Origin: CAYPTB01 sp964413535
Lineage (GTDB): Bacteria > Planctomycetota > UBA1135 > GCA-002686595
Assembly (NCBI GenBank): GCA_964413535.1
Contig: CAYPTB010000058.1
Location: 1 to 64,000, forward strand
Direction: 5' to 3'
DNA: 64,000 nt
Part shown: in pieces, positions 14,594 through 23,422 of the stretch
Layout of the letters: each line of letters opens with the position of its first letter
Numbering within the stretch: the first letter of the stretch is position 1
Program-made: the position numbers and the translations under genes
Notes under the pieces: model-generated
What the model saw: only the letters and a program-made list of their open reading frames with translations
Told to the model about the DNA's origin: nothing
The model's database searches: none

Positions 14594-16789
14594 TCAGAGC
14601 CGGCGGCCCTGGGCGGCGAGGATCGGCGCGAGGCCGGCGACGAGCTGGTCGACGTCCTCGGGTGCGAGCGCTTGGTCCTTGTCGCACAAGGCCTCGCACG
14701 GGCGCGGGTGACACTCGACGATCAAGCCGTCGGCGCCCACGGCGGCCGCCGCGAGCGCGAGCGGCACGACGAGGCTGCGTACGCCCGCGGCGTGCGACGG
14801 ATCGACGACGACCGGCAGGTGCGTGCGCGACTTCAGGACCGGCACGGCCGACAGGTCGAGCGTGTTGCGCGTCGACGTCTCGAACGTGCGGATGCCGCGC
14901 TCGCACAGGACGACTTGGTGGTTGCCGCCGGCCAGGATGTACTCGGCGGCCTGCAAGAGCTCGTCGAGCGTCGCGCTCATACCGCGCTTCAGCAGCACCG
15001 GGCGGCGGATCTTTCCGAGCTCCTTCAGGAGCGCGGAGTTCTGCATGTTCCGCGCGCCGACCTGGATCATGTCGGCCCGCAGGGCGACCTTCGCCACGTC
15101 CTCGGGGCGCAGCACTTCGGTCACGACGGGCAGCTCGTAGCGCGCACCGGCTTCCACGAGCAGCTCGACGCCCTCGAAGCCGAGTCCCTGGAACGCGTAG
15201 GGCGAGCTGCGCGGCTTGAACGCCCCGCCGCGCAGGAGATGCGCGCCGCGTGCCTTGACCATCGCGGCCGCGTCGTGGATCTGGTCGCGGCTCTCGATCG
15301 CGCACGGACCGAGGATCAGCGTGAAGCGCTCGGTCCCGATCGGAACCCCGCCGACGCGCACGACCGAGCGCGCGCCGTCCGCCGCCAGCGCGTGCAAGGG
15401 CGACGTGCTCCGCGGAGACTTGGGCGTCGGAGCAGCGGAAATCGCAGAGCTCGTGGCGCTGGTCGCAGCCGGTTCCGGCTCGCGCGGGTTCGACTCCGGT
15501 GCTTGCGCCGTGTGCGGCGCGGAGGAGGTCTCTTGCGTGAGCACTGCCTGCGCTCCACGGGTGACGGGTGCGCGGGGTAGCTCGATCGGCTTCGCCTCCA
15601 GTGCGCGCGAGGGATAGCTCCCGAGCACGCGCAGGTGATTCGTGAAACGCCGCAGCTCGCCGAGCGCCGCCGCGATGTTCGCCTCCTCCGCGTAACCCTC
15701 GAGATCGGCCAGGAACATGTACTCCCACGGCGTCTCCGGCTCGGCGCGGCTCTCGAGGCGCGTGAGGTTGATGCCGCGCTCGGCCAGGACGCGCAGGCAC
15801 GCCGCGAGCGCGCCGCTCTTGTCCTTCAGCGTGAACGTGAAGGTCGTCTTGCCCGGCCAGCGCGTGTCGGCCGGCTCGGAGTGCTTGGCCACGAGCAGGA
15901 ACCGCGTCTGGTTGTGGGAGCTGTCGGCGACGCCCTCGCGCAGCACGACCAGCCCGTGGCGCTCGGCCGCCTCCACGGGCGCGATCGCGGCGACGAGCGG
16001 ATCGCCGTTCTCGCGGACGGAGCGCGCTGCGCCGGCCGTGTCGAAGTGCTCCACGGCGCGCACGTGCGGCAGCGAGGCGAAGAGCCGCTGGCACTGGCCC
16101 AGCGCGACGGGATGCGAGCGCACTTCGCGCAACGCCTCGATGCGGGCGCCGCGCAAACCCACGAGGCAGTGCTCGACGCGCCAGATCTCCTCGTCCACGA
16201 CGGCGAGGTCGCGCGTCACGAGGAGCTGGTTCACCTCGCCGATGCTGCCCGTGACCGAGTTCTCGACCGGCACGAGCGCGTAGTCGAGCTCTTCCTCCTC
16301 GAGCGCGCTCACGAGCAACGCGAAGCTCGCGTAGCCGCGCCGCTCGAGCGCGTGGCCGCGCGCGGCGAAGAGCTTCGAGAGCGCGAGGTCGCTGTAGCAC
16401 GCCGGGGCTCCCTGGTAGCCGACGCGGACGACCCGCGCGCCGTGCGCGAGCGGCGCGCGTTCCTGGCTGCGGCGCGAGTAGTTGAGGATCTCGCGCAGGA
16501 TCCGTCCGGTGAAGTACTCCGAGAGCCCGTGGCTGCGAGCCTCTTCCACCCAGACGCGCAGGACCTCGCGCTCGCGCCCCTCGTCCCGCAGCGGAAGGCT
16601 CGCGTCGGCCTGCTTGAGCTCCCCGACCGCCCGGACGGCCTCCATGCGCGCCTTCAGGAGCCGGACGAGCTCCCGGTCCACGCGGTCGATCGTCCCGCGC
16701 GCATCGCAGAGCTCGCGAGCGGCACCCTCGGCGTGCTGCCCGGCGAGCCCCTCGTCGTCGAAGCCGTTCTGGAATTCGTGCTGCTTCAT
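14594..16789 (-). CDS. Chorismate mutase-prephenate dehydratase-ACT-DAHP synthase fusion
   Basis: A 731-aa cytosolic enzyme joining three activities of phenylalanine synthesis. Residues about 25-110: AroQ-type chorismate mutase (IDRVDRELVRLLKARMEAVR, then ILREILNYSRRSQE). About 118-300: prephenate dehydratase (VGYQGAPACYSDLAL, VPVENSVTGSIGEV, and the catalytic SSHNQTRFLLV). About 312-390: ACT domain with KSGALAACLRVL and the ESRP-like LTRLESRAEP. A 70-residue Pro/Ala/Ser linker follows, then about 470-731: DAHP synthase of the type I-beta (AroF/KDO8P-like) class, with ILGPCAIESRDQ, LRGGAFKPRSSPYAFQG, VGARNMQNSALL, LLKRGMSATLDELLQAAEY and VVVDPSHAAGVRS. It would make DAHP at the pathway entry and phenylpyruvate at the exit, with one ACT domain placed to sense phenylalanine for both. 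The start at ATG 16789 has a weak ribosome site. Confidence 0.95.
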   Translation of the reverse strand: MKQHEFQNGFDDEGLAGQHAEGAARELCDARGTIDRVDRELVRLLKARMEAVRAVGELKQADASLPLRDEGREREVLRVWVEEARSHGLSEYFTGRILREILNYSRRSQERAPLAHGARVVRVGYQGAPACYSDLALSKLFAARGHALERRGYASFALLVSALEEEELDYALVPVENSVTGSIGEVNQLLVTRDLAVVDEEIWRVEHCLVGLRGARIEALREVRSHPVALGQCQRLFASLPHVRAVEHFDTAGAARSVRENGDPLVAAIAPVEAAERHGLVVLREGVADSSHNQTRFLLVAKHSEPADTRWPGKTTFTFTLKDKSGALAACLRVLAERGINLTRLESRAEPETPWEYMFLADLEGYAEEANIAAALGELRRFTNHLRVLGSYPSRALEAKPIELPRAPVTRGAQAVLTQETSSAPHTAQAPESNPREPEPAATSATSSAISAAPTPKSPRSTSPLHALAADGARSVVRVGGVPIGTERFTLILGPCAIESRDQIHDAAAMVKARGAHLLRGGAFKPRSSPYAFQGLGFEGVELLVEAGARYELPVVTEVLRPEDVAKVALRADMIQVGARNMQNSALLKELGKIRRPVLLKRGMSATLDELLQAAEYILAGGNHQVVLCERGIRTFETSTRNTLDLSAVPVLKSRTHLPVVVDPSHAAGVRSLVVPLALAAAAVGADGLIVECHPRPCEALCDKDQALAPEDVDQLVAGLAPILAAQGRRL

Positions 16790-16982
16790 CTCGGGCGGTC
16801 GTGCGGAGCCGCGCGGATTCGGAAAGATGTTCCGACGGGCGCGAGACGGGCTTCCGCAATCCGAAGAATAGACGCCTTTCGGGACGCGGGTCGCGCGGAA
16901 CCGGGTTCCGACGACACGCTCCCGGTTGCGCGATCACAGCCCCGTGAAGAGCTGGATCGGGCCGTGGCGGGGTCGATCGCCG

Positions 16983-18815
16983 TTACAGCTCGTCGAGCGT
17001 CGCCACGCGGCCCTCGTTGGCTTCCTCGAGCCATGCCATGAGCGGCTCGAAGTAGCGCAGCATCGGCTTCGCCGACAGGTCGCTGCCGGTCTTCGCGCGC
17101 AGGAGCTCGCGCCAGTCGACCGTCATGCCGGGCGCGAGGATCGAGTGCAGGAACTCGCCCACGTCCTTGCGGCCGTAGTAGTTCGTGTCGCGCGGATCCT
17201 CGTGCAGGATCTTGGTCGCGATGTGGTCGTGGAGCTGGAAGAGCAGCACGTAGGAGAGTGCGTAGTCGTAGTAGCCCGCCGGATCGTCGTTGACGTGCGT
17301 CTTCGTCGCGGCGTCGCAGAACTTCTCGCCGCGCGGCTCGGGCGGGGCGATGCCCTGGTACTTCGCGACGAGCTCCCACCAGCGCGCGTTCCAGCGCTCG
17401 CTCGGGAGCTCGTCCGCGTAGAGCTCCTTCTCGAAGTGGAACATCGTGCCCGTGGACCACGGGATGAACACCACGTAGTTCAGCGCCGACTGGAGCAGGA
17501 GCTGCATCGGGTCGGACTTCGGCCCATCCTCCGCCGCACCGAGCCCCACGGCCGCGGCGAAGCGCGGCTGCATGGCGGCGAGTCCCATGAGCGAGCCGAT
17601 GCCCTCGTGGTAGGCGCGGTTCGCGCCCTCGCGCAAGAGCAGCGGCACGCCCGGCCGCGAGTAGGAGAGGTAGTAGTAGATGTGCCCGAGCTCGTGGTGC
17701 GTCGTCTCGTACCACTCCGTGTCGGGCACGACGCTCATCAGCGAGCGCACGTCGCGCTCGAAGTCCATGTGCCAGGCCGAGGCGTGCGTGTTCTTCTTGT
17801 AGTCGGCGCCCGCGGGCAACGGATAGAGCGACGACTTCTCCCAGAAGACGGGCGGCAGCGGCTCGAAGCCGAGGCTCACGTAGAAGCGCTCGGCTTGCTT
17901 CACGAGCCACTCGGCGCCCTTGGCCTCGAGCGCCGGGTCCAGGTCGAAGCCGGGCACGTCCACGAGCGCGCTCCAGTCCTGGCCCCAGCGATTGGGGAGC
18001 CAGTGGGCGGGGATCAGGTCCGGCACGGGCTCTCCGTAGCGCTGCGCGAGCTCGTGGCGTGCATAGGTGTGCAGCTCGCGGAAGAGCGGGCGCAGCTCGC
18101 GGTTGAGCCCGTCGATCTGCGCGGCGAGCTCGGCCGTCGTCATGCCGTACTCGCTCGCCATGTAGGAGAAGAAGTCGGGATAGCCGAGCGCGCGCACGCA
18201 TTCGTTGCGCAGGCGCTGCAAATCGACGAGGCCCGCGCGCAGCCCCACGCCGACCTGCTTCGAGGCTTCCCACACCGCGCGGCGTTGCGCGGGGTCCGTC
18301 TCCTCGCGCAGCGCCGCGTCGATCGCGTTGGGGGTGATCTCCGCGTCCCCGAGCGTGAAGGTGAAGCCGTACAGCTTCTCGGTCTGCTCCGTCTCGGCCG
18401 CGATGCGCGCCTTCACGACTTCCGGCACGGTCTGCGGGTTGTCGCCCGCCAGGAACAGGACGCGCTCGAGCTGGCGCGCCTCGAGGTCCGTGAGCTCCTC
18501 CTTCGCCGCGAGGAAGCCGCGCGCCGCCTCGATGTTCGCGACGCTGCCGGTGAACTCGGCCAGCGCTTCGTCGGCGGCCTGCGTGCGCTCGGCGTTGGTC
18601 GTGTCGCCCTCGACGATGTGCGTGTTCGACGCCCACTGCGCTTCGCCCGAAGCGGTCGCGAGCTCCTGGTACGTCTCGCTGTACGCCTCGAGGAACTCCC
18701 CAACGTCGCGCGGCGAGTCGCTCGCCGCGCGGGAGCCGAGCGCCGTGCACCCGAGGGGGAGCGCGGCGAGGACGAGGGCGAGCAGGGACGACGGGATCAG
18801 CTCGATGGGGCGCAT
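16983..18815 (-). CDS. M2 family peptidyl-dipeptidase (ACE-like) lipoprotein
   Basis: 610 aa. The signal peptide has a lipobox-like LPLGC|TALG, suggesting a membrane-anchored lipoprotein. The body is the all-helical M2 fold: an N-terminal lid region, then WETTHHELGHIYYYLSYSRP-type zinc motif (visible HHELGH, the HExxH site), REGANRAYHEGIGSLMGLAA supplying the third ligand Glu, and AWHMDF and a chloride/substrate region around YYGRKDVGEFL. Length matches single-domain ACE relatives. It would remove C-terminal dipeptides in the periplasm or outside the cell. It is transcribed in the same direction as the downstream aromatic fusion but with a 193-bp gap, so it is probably a separate unit. Confidence 0.93.
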   Translation of the reverse strand: MRPIELIPSSLLALVLAALPLGCTALGSRAASDSPRDVGEFLEAYSETYQELATASGEAQWASNTHIVEGDTTNAERTQAADEALAEFTGSVANIEAARGFLAAKEELTDLEARQLERVLFLAGDNPQTVPEVVKARIAAETEQTEKLYGFTFTLGDAEITPNAIDAALREETDPAQRRAVWEASKQVGVGLRAGLVDLQRLRNECVRALGYPDFFSYMASEYGMTTAELAAQIDGLNRELRPLFRELHTYARHELAQRYGEPVPDLIPAHWLPNRWGQDWSALVDVPGFDLDPALEAKGAEWLVKQAERFYVSLGFEPLPPVFWEKSSLYPLPAGADYKKNTHASAWHMDFERDVRSLMSVVPDTEWYETTHHELGHIYYYLSYSRPGVPLLLREGANRAYHEGIGSLMGLAAMQPRFAAAVGLGAAEDGPKSDPMQLLLQSALNYVVFIPWSTGTMFHFEKELYADELPSERWNARWWELVAKYQGIAPPEPRGEKFCDAATKTHVNDDPAGYYDYALSYVLLFQLHDHIATKILHEDPRDTNYYGRKDVGEFLHSILAPGMTVDWRELLRAKTGSDLSAKPMLRYFEPLMAWLEEANEGRVATLDEL

Positions 18816-18935
18816 CCGACCAGAGTAATCGGCTCGACCCCTCCGGCTCGCATCGGATCTGTAAGCGCTGCAAGAACGGCGACGCGGGCGAGCGCATCCT
18901 CCGCGAGAGCGGAGGGCCGCGTGGCCGCGCGACCT

Positions 18936-20648
18936 TCAGACGGCGCTGCGCCCGAACTCGACCGGAGACCGCGCACAGGCTCTCCATCCGCGCTCGCGCA
19001 GGCGAGCGAACGAGCTCCCGCTCGCGCGCGCGAGGATGTGGCGCGCGGGCGCGCTCGCCGCGGAGCGTTCGATCGCGAGCCCGAGGTCCTCGGCCACCTC
19101 GGCCGCGGCCATGGCGCCGGTCGCTGCTCCACCCTCCATGAAGCCCTGCGCGTCGAGGCTCGTGTGCTCGCCGCAGAAGTGCAGGTTCCCCGCGCGCTCG
19201 ATCTCCGCGCCGCAGAACGCCGTGTACTGGCCGACCCGGTAGCTCGCGTACGCGCCGCGCGTGAGCGGATGGCTCGGCCAGTGCATGCGCACGTGCCTCG
19301 CGTTCGACGCGGCGCCGACACCGGCGAAGACGCGCTCGTACCCGCCCAGGAAGGCCTGCATCTGGTCCGCCGAGCTTCTCGCGCCCAGGGCGCGAGCGTG
19401 CTCGCCGCCCGTGAAGTTCGTGACGATGCCCGCCGCGCCCGGCTGCAGGCGGCTCGTCTCCCACGCGCACTGGAACGGCAGGTCCGTGAAGACCTCGCCG
19501 TTCGAGCCCTGCGCGCGCCAGACCCGCGTCCGAAAGCCCGTCATGAGCTTCGCGTTCATCCCGAGGTCGAGCTCTGCGATCGCGCGGCGTTTGACGTCGG
19601 AGAGCTCGAGATCGAGCCGCACTTCGCGCAGCATCGTGAAGGGGATCGCGCACACGACGTGCTCGGCCGTCTCGTCGAAGGTCGCGCCGTCGCGCTCGAA
19701 CGCCGCCACCAGCCGTCCGTCCGCTGCGCGCCGCAGCGCGACGAGCCGGCAGCCGGTGCGCAGGCTCCCGGGCGCGAGCCGCCGCGCGAGCTCGGCCGTG
19801 ATCGCGTCGTTGCCGCCCACCACGCGGTAGCGCTCGTCGGACTCGCCGAACATCTCGAAGCGCGCGAGGTCGGTCGAGATCATGAGCAGCAGGTTGAGCG
19901 CGCTCGAGACGTCCGTCTCCAGGCCGTACTCCGTCACGTAGGCGACGTCGAGGAACGCGCGCATCGCTCCCGATGCACCGATCGAGTCGAGCCACTCGCG
20001 GATCGACGTGCGGTCGAGCGCCGCTCCGCCGTTCGGCGCGCGGTAGGTGACGGCGAGCTCCGGATCGTCGAGCGTTGCGAGCGCCGCGTCGATGCGCCCG
20101 GCGATCGGCGCGAACTCGACGAGCAACTCGGCGAGCGAGAAGCGGCGCCCGCCGAGGAACGCGATCGCCGTCTCGAGCGACGGATCGTCCGTGCGGAAGT
20201 CCGCCAGCGCGAGCTCGAACTCCTGCGCGAGGTCGTGCATCGTGCGGTGCGGCGTGTCGACGAGCTCGCCGCCGAGCTCGCAGTCCTGCGAGCCGAACGT
20301 GACGCGATCGGTGAGCATGCGTCCGCCCGAACGCGGGGAAGCCTCGTACACGTCCGCGCGCACCCCGAGCTCCCCCAACCGATACGCGCAATGCAGTCCG
20401 GCCACCCCCGCTCCCACGACGATCACGCGCGCACCGGCACGGACGCGCGCGCCGCTCCCCCGCTGCGACGCGCAGCCGCCGACCAGGAGCGCCCCCGCCG
20501 CCGCTCCGACCGTCTTCAGGAAGCGCCGCCGATCGAGCGCTGCGCGCCGCCGCTCCGCGTACTCGAGCAGCGGGACGCCGGAGCGGGACGCGCCGCGTGC
20601 CGTGCGCGCGGCCTCGAGCAGGAGCCGCGTCAGGGGCTGATGGGGCAT
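18936..20648 (-). CDS. Tat-exported FAD-dependent amine oxidase
   Basis: 570 aa from ATG 20648 (an ATG at 20684 would add 12 residues). Near residue 40 is a twin-arginine signal, RRRFLKTVGAAAGALLVGGC, implying export as a folded FAD protein; the Cys could be a lipobox. The Rossmann FAD motif VIVVGAGVAGLHCAYRLGEL follows, then SGGRMLTDR (the GG doublet). A C-terminal FAD-binding stretch reads LHFCGEHTSLDAQGFMEGGA with the ATGAMAAAEVAED end. This is the flavin amine oxidase/monoamine oxidase-like family; substrate unknown. No cofactor-maturation genes are nearby. It is the first gene of a minus-strand series with the M2 peptidase. Confidence 0.9.
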   Translation of the reverse strand: MPHQPLTRLLLEAARTARGASRSGVPLLEYAERRRAALDRRRFLKTVGAAAGALLVGGCASQRGSGARVRAGARVIVVGAGVAGLHCAYRLGELGVRADVYEASPRSGGRMLTDRVTFGSQDCELGGELVDTPHRTMHDLAQEFELALADFRTDDPSLETAIAFLGGRRFSLAELLVEFAPIAGRIDAALATLDDPELAVTYRAPNGGAALDRTSIREWLDSIGASGAMRAFLDVAYVTEYGLETDVSSALNLLLMISTDLARFEMFGESDERYRVVGGNDAITAELARRLAPGSLRTGCRLVALRRAADGRLVAAFERDGATFDETAEHVVCAIPFTMLREVRLDLELSDVKRRAIAELDLGMNAKLMTGFRTRVWRAQGSNGEVFTDLPFQCAWETSRLQPGAAGIVTNFTGGEHARALGARSSADQMQAFLGGYERVFAGVGAASNARHVRMHWPSHPLTRGAYASYRVGQYTAFCGAEIERAGNLHFCGEHTSLDAQGFMEGGAATGAMAAAEVAEDLGLAIERSAASAPARHILARASGSSFARLRERGWRACARSPVEFGRSAV

Positions 20649-20737
20649 GCGCGGGAGCTTCGCATCTCCGCGAGCGCGCGTCATGACCCCCGTCGACGCC
20701 AGTAGGAGTCGAGAGCGATTTCCGGCGCGCTCAGCCG

Positions 20738-21145
20738 TCAACCGGCGTCGTGCGGCTCTTCCTCGGGAACCTGCGTGCGCCACACGACGCGCCAGCCTCC
20801 GTCGCCCTTCCCCAGCACGAGCAGATCGCAGCCTCCTTCGTCGTGGATCGTCTCGCCGATCCCGTAGCGCACCCGGAACGCGAGCCGCGCCACGGCCGTC
20901 GCGCCGAACACGTCGATCGCGAGGTCCTGCACCTCGAACGCGAGCGTGCGGGCCAGCTCGACGTACTGCCGGTAGCTCTCGACCACTGCCTCGCGCCCGA
21001 CGATGCGCCGCGCTCCGCCGGGAGCGACCAGCACGGCGTTCTCGTCGAAGAACGCACCGAGGTCCTCGATCCGCTCCGCGAGCCACGCGTCGTTGAGGGC
21101 GCGCACGAGCGCTTCGACCGCCGCTCGATCGTCCGTTTGCTCCAC
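20738..21145 (-). CDS. SnoaL/DUF4440-like NTF2-fold protein
   Basis: 135 aa from GTG 21145, which follows GAAGGAG; longer in-frame starts are less likely. The pattern is an NTF2 cone: an N-terminal helix (RAAVEALVRALNDAWLAERI), DLGAFFDENAVLVAPGGAR, GREAVVESYRQYVELARTL, then strands including LRVRYGI-like segments (LAFRVRYGIGETIHDEGG) and GGWRVVWRTQVPEEE. Such proteins range from small-molecule enzymes to accessory subunits, and nothing here decides between them. It sits 90 bp upstream of the amine oxidase on the same strand. Confidence 0.75.
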   Translation of the reverse strand: MEQTDDRAAVEALVRALNDAWLAERIEDLGAFFDENAVLVAPGGARRIVGREAVVESYRQYVELARTLAFEVQDLAIDVFGATAVARLAFRVRYGIGETIHDEGGCDLLVLGKGDGGWRVVWRTQVPEEEPHDAG

Positions 21146-21390
21146 GCCCGCTCCTTCCTCTTTCGACCCTGTCACGAGGTCCTGGCGCGGCCGCGACCAG
21201 CCGTGCACGCAGGCGCGACGCTCCAGATCGTAGCGCCCCGCCCCATTCCGCAGCAGGCGGCACCGCGAGCCCGGCCGCGTCGCGAGACGCGCACGCGCGT
21301 GCTCGCATCCGAGCTCTTGGTTTCATTCGACGAATCGCACTCGCGGCCCTAGGGTTGGGGCTCGTCCCACCCACCACCCCAGGAGCCACC

Positions 21391-21873
21391 GTGCAGATCA
21401 CCAAGCATTCCGTCGCGACCATCACGTACACGCTCACCGACGACGACGGGGCGGTGATCGACGCGTCCGAAGAATCCGAGCCGATGGCCTACGTGCACGG
21501 CACCGGCTCGCTCGTTCCCGGGCTCGAGTCCGCGCTCGAGGGCAAGCGCCGCGGCGACGCCTTCAAGATCCGCATCCTGCCCGAGGACGCCTACGGCGAG
21601 CGCGACGCCACGATGGTGCACGACGTCCCACGCAGCGACCTGCCCGCCGAGTCCGACATCCAGGTCGGCATGCAGTTCCAGGCCCGGAACGAAGCCGAAG
21701 CCTTCGTCGTGACGGTCACCGACATCGTCGGCGACAAGGTGCGCCTCGACGCGAACCACCCGCTCGCCGGCATCCCCCTCAACTTCGACGTCAAGGTCGT
21801 CGACGTCCGCAGCGCCACCTCCGAAGAGATCCAACACGGCCACGTCCACGGCCCGGACGACCACCACCACTAG
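21391..21873 (+). CDS. slyD: SlyD-like FKBP peptidyl-prolyl isomerase
   Basis: 160 aa from GTG 21391, preceded by AGGAG five bases upstream. The FKBP strand pattern is clear: VATITYTLTDDDGAVIDAS, then YVHGTGSLVPGLESALEG (the SlyD YLhG-g-liPGLE signature), GDAFKIRILPEDAYGERD, then the inserted-in-flap chaperone domain. The end is ALAGIPLNFDVKVVDVRSAT-type (here HPLAGIPLNFDVKVVDVR) and a His-rich tail HGHVHGPDDHHH that could bind nickel. It acts as a folding helper in the cytosol. The gene is followed 23 bp later by a small zinc-ribbon gene in the same direction. Confidence 0.95.
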   Translation: MQITKHSVATITYTLTDDDGAVIDASEESEPMAYVHGTGSLVPGLESALEGKRRGDAFKIRILPEDAYGERDATMVHDVPRSDLPAESDIQVGMQFQARNEAEAFVVTVTDIVGDKVRLDANHPLAGIPLNFDVKVVDVRSATSEEIQHGHVHGPDDHHH

Positions 21874-21896
21874 GCTTGCTGGAAGGACGAGCTTCC

Positions 21897-22079
21897 ATGC
21901 GCAAAGTCGAGGTCCTCCGCACGCGTTGTCCCGTGTGCCACGGCGCAGCCTTTTCCCGGGACGGATCGACCGCTCTGCTCTTCGTCTGCGCATGGCTCCT
22001 GCCGCCGTTCTCGTGGCTCCTCTTCCTGCTGAACCCGAACGTCGTCTGCGACGTGTGCGGGATCCGCTGGAAGAAGTGA
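21897..22079 (+). CDS. Small CxxC zinc-ribbon membrane protein
   Basis: 60 aa starting at ATG 21897 behind GGAAGGA. Two CxxC pairs (RCPVCHG near residue 11 and VCDVCGIRW at the end) flank a hydrophobic stretch (ALLFVCAWLLPPFSWLLFLL) that could cross the membrane once or form a hairpin. The ribbon halves would face the cytosol. No named family recognised. It overlaps the next gene by four bases (GTGA), so the two are coupled and probably co-transcribed with slyD. Confidence 0.65.
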   Translation: MRKVEVLRTRCPVCHGAAFSRDGSTALLFVCAWLLPPFSWLLFLLNPNVVCDVCGIRWKK

Positions 22080-22369
22080 GCGACGCGCGGCTCGATGCTC
22101 CGCTCGCGCTCGGACCGGGGGAGACGACCTGGGAGCGCGACCTGGCCGCCGGCCGCATCGAAGGCCGCTCGCCGCCGGAGCTGCTCGATCCCACGTCCGC
22201 GATCGACTTCACGTGGGCGGACGCGCACGGGCTCCGCGTGAGGGTCTCCGTCTGGCCGCGCGCGGACGGGACGTTCGAGGCGCCGCTGTTCCCCGCCGGC
22301 ACGGCCGACGTCGCCTATCGTTTGCGCGGCGGCGACAGGGGCACGAGCGCGGTGCTGTCGATCCCCTGA
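22076..22369 (+). CDS. Hypothetical protein, coupled to the zinc-ribbon gene
   Basis: 97 aa from GTG 22076. The sequence has an acidic N-terminus (SDARLDAPLALGPGETTWER) and a predicted mixed alpha/beta C-terminal part ending in AYRLRGGDRGTSAVLSIP. No domain, signal or membrane helix is recognised. The support is codon usage like its neighbours and the GTGA overlap with the preceding gene. A hairpin starts at its stop codon. Confidence 0.5.
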   Translation: MSDARLDAPLALGPGETTWERDLAAGRIEGRSPPELLDPTSAIDFTWADAHGLRVRVSVWPRADGTFEAPLFPAGTADVAYRLRGGDRGTSAVLSIP

Positions 22370-22389
22370 TAGGGATGCCCCGTCAGGGG
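22363..22389 (+). terminator. Hairpin over the stop of the slyD-linked operon
   Basis: CCCCTGA and TCAGGGG form a perfect 7-bp stem around a 13-base loop that can itself pair GGG with CCC. It begins inside the last codons and ends 37 bases before the RlmN-like start. There is no T tract, so it is a possible attenuator or terminator only. Confidence 0.35.
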
Positions 22390-22426
22390 CCGGACGTCGG
22401 CCGCGTTCGCGTAGTCTGGGGCTCCC

Positions 22427-23422
22427 ATGCGCGAGCTCCTCGAGCCCTTCGTCGACGCCGGTGCGCGGCCGCAGCACGTCGAGCGCGTCGTGCGCGTGTG
22501 GCTCGCGGGTGGGGGCGTCGCGCGCGAGAGTCCCGAGCGGCGTCTCTCGTTCTCCAAAGCGCTGCGCGCGGCGCTCGACGAACTCGAGACGCGACTCGAG
22601 CGCGTCGCCGAGGTCGTGTCCGAGCATCCCGGCGCGGACGGCGGCGAGCGATTGCTCCTGCGCCTCGCGGACGGCAAGAGCGTGGAGAGCGTGCTCCTGC
22701 CGCGCGACGGCGTGTGCGTCTCGACGCAAGTCGGCTGCGCGGTCGGCTGCACGTTCTGCATGACGGGCGTCGGCGGGCTCGAGCGGCAGCTCTCGAGCGC
22801 CGAGATCCTGGCGCAGGTCGTTCAGGCGCGCCGCCGCCGCCGGCTACGGCGCGTCGTGCTGATGGGCATGGGCGAGCCGTCGCACAACCTGCCCGCGGTG
22901 CTCGAAGCCTTGACCTACCTCGGACACGCCGGCGGCTTCGGCCACAAGGAGCTCGTGTTCTCGACCGTCGGCGAGCCACGCGTCTTCGAGCGGCTCCGCG
23001 CGAACGCCGTCAAGCCGGCGCTCGCGCTCTCGCTGCACACGACCGACCGCGCCAAACGCGAAGCCCTCCTGCCGCGCGCGCCGAAGGTCGAGCCGCGCGA
23101 GCTCCTCGAGTGCGCCCTCGACTACGCCGCGCGCACGGGCCACCCGCTGCAGCTCCAGTGGACGCTGCTGGCCGGCGTGAACGACGGCGACGACGAGCTC
23201 GAGCGCCTCGTCCCCTGGCTGCGCGGCCGCCGCGCGATCGTGAACTTCATCCCCTACAACCGAGTCGAGGCCTTCGCGCACGCGAGCACGTCGCCCGAGC
23301 GCGCGCCGGAGCTCGTGCGCACCCTGCGCGCGAACGGCATCCTCGCCAAGCTGCGCCTCTCCGTCGCGAGCGACGTCGACGGCGCCTGCGGCCAGCTCCG
23401 CGCGCGCCTGCAGCCGTCGTAG
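22427..23422 (+). CDS. RlmN-like radical SAM 23S rRNA/tRNA methyltransferase
   Basis: 331 aa. The radical SAM cluster motif CAVGCTFCMTG (CxxxCxxC) is near residue 104, preceded by VCVSTQVGCAVGC, the hallmark of the RlmN/Cfr family. Downstream are VLMGMGEPSHNLPAVLEAL, FSTVG, ALSLHTTDRAKREALLP, WTLLAGVNDGDDE and FIPYNRVEAF. The C-terminal methyl-carrying cysteine is in DVDGACGQLR. RlmN methylates A2503 of 23S rRNA and A37 of some tRNAs at C2. This protein is shorter than E. coli RlmN (384 aa), mainly at the N-terminal accessory domain, and could be a paralogue of a full-length copy elsewhere. ATG 22427 is the natural start. Confidence 0.88.
   Translation: MRELLEPFVDAGARPQHVERVVRVWLAGGGVARESPERRLSFSKALRAALDELETRLERVAEVVSEHPGADGGERLLLRLADGKSVESVLLPRDGVCVSTQVGCAVGCTFCMTGVGGLERQLSSAEILAQVVQARRRRRLRRVVLMGMGEPSHNLPAVLEALTYLGHAGGFGHKELVFSTVGEPRVFERLRANAVKPALALSLHTTDRAKREALLPRAPKVEPRELLECALDYAARTGHPLQLQWTLLAGVNDGDDELERLVPWLRGRRAIVNFIPYNRVEAFAHASTSPERAPELVRTLRANGILAKLRLSVASDVDGACGQLRARLQPS

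Noticed and set aside
16790..16982. Possible leader peptide or attenuator before the aromatic fusion gene
   Set aside because: A frame with two adjacent Phe codons exists but runs through the start of the enzyme without a stop, and no paired hairpins were seen.
16926..20705. Very long plus-strand open frame opposite the M2 peptidase and amine oxidase genes
   Set aside because: High-GC antisense frames stay open by codon bias; the translation is Arg/Leu/Glu-rich without domains, while the minus strand carries two clear enzymes.
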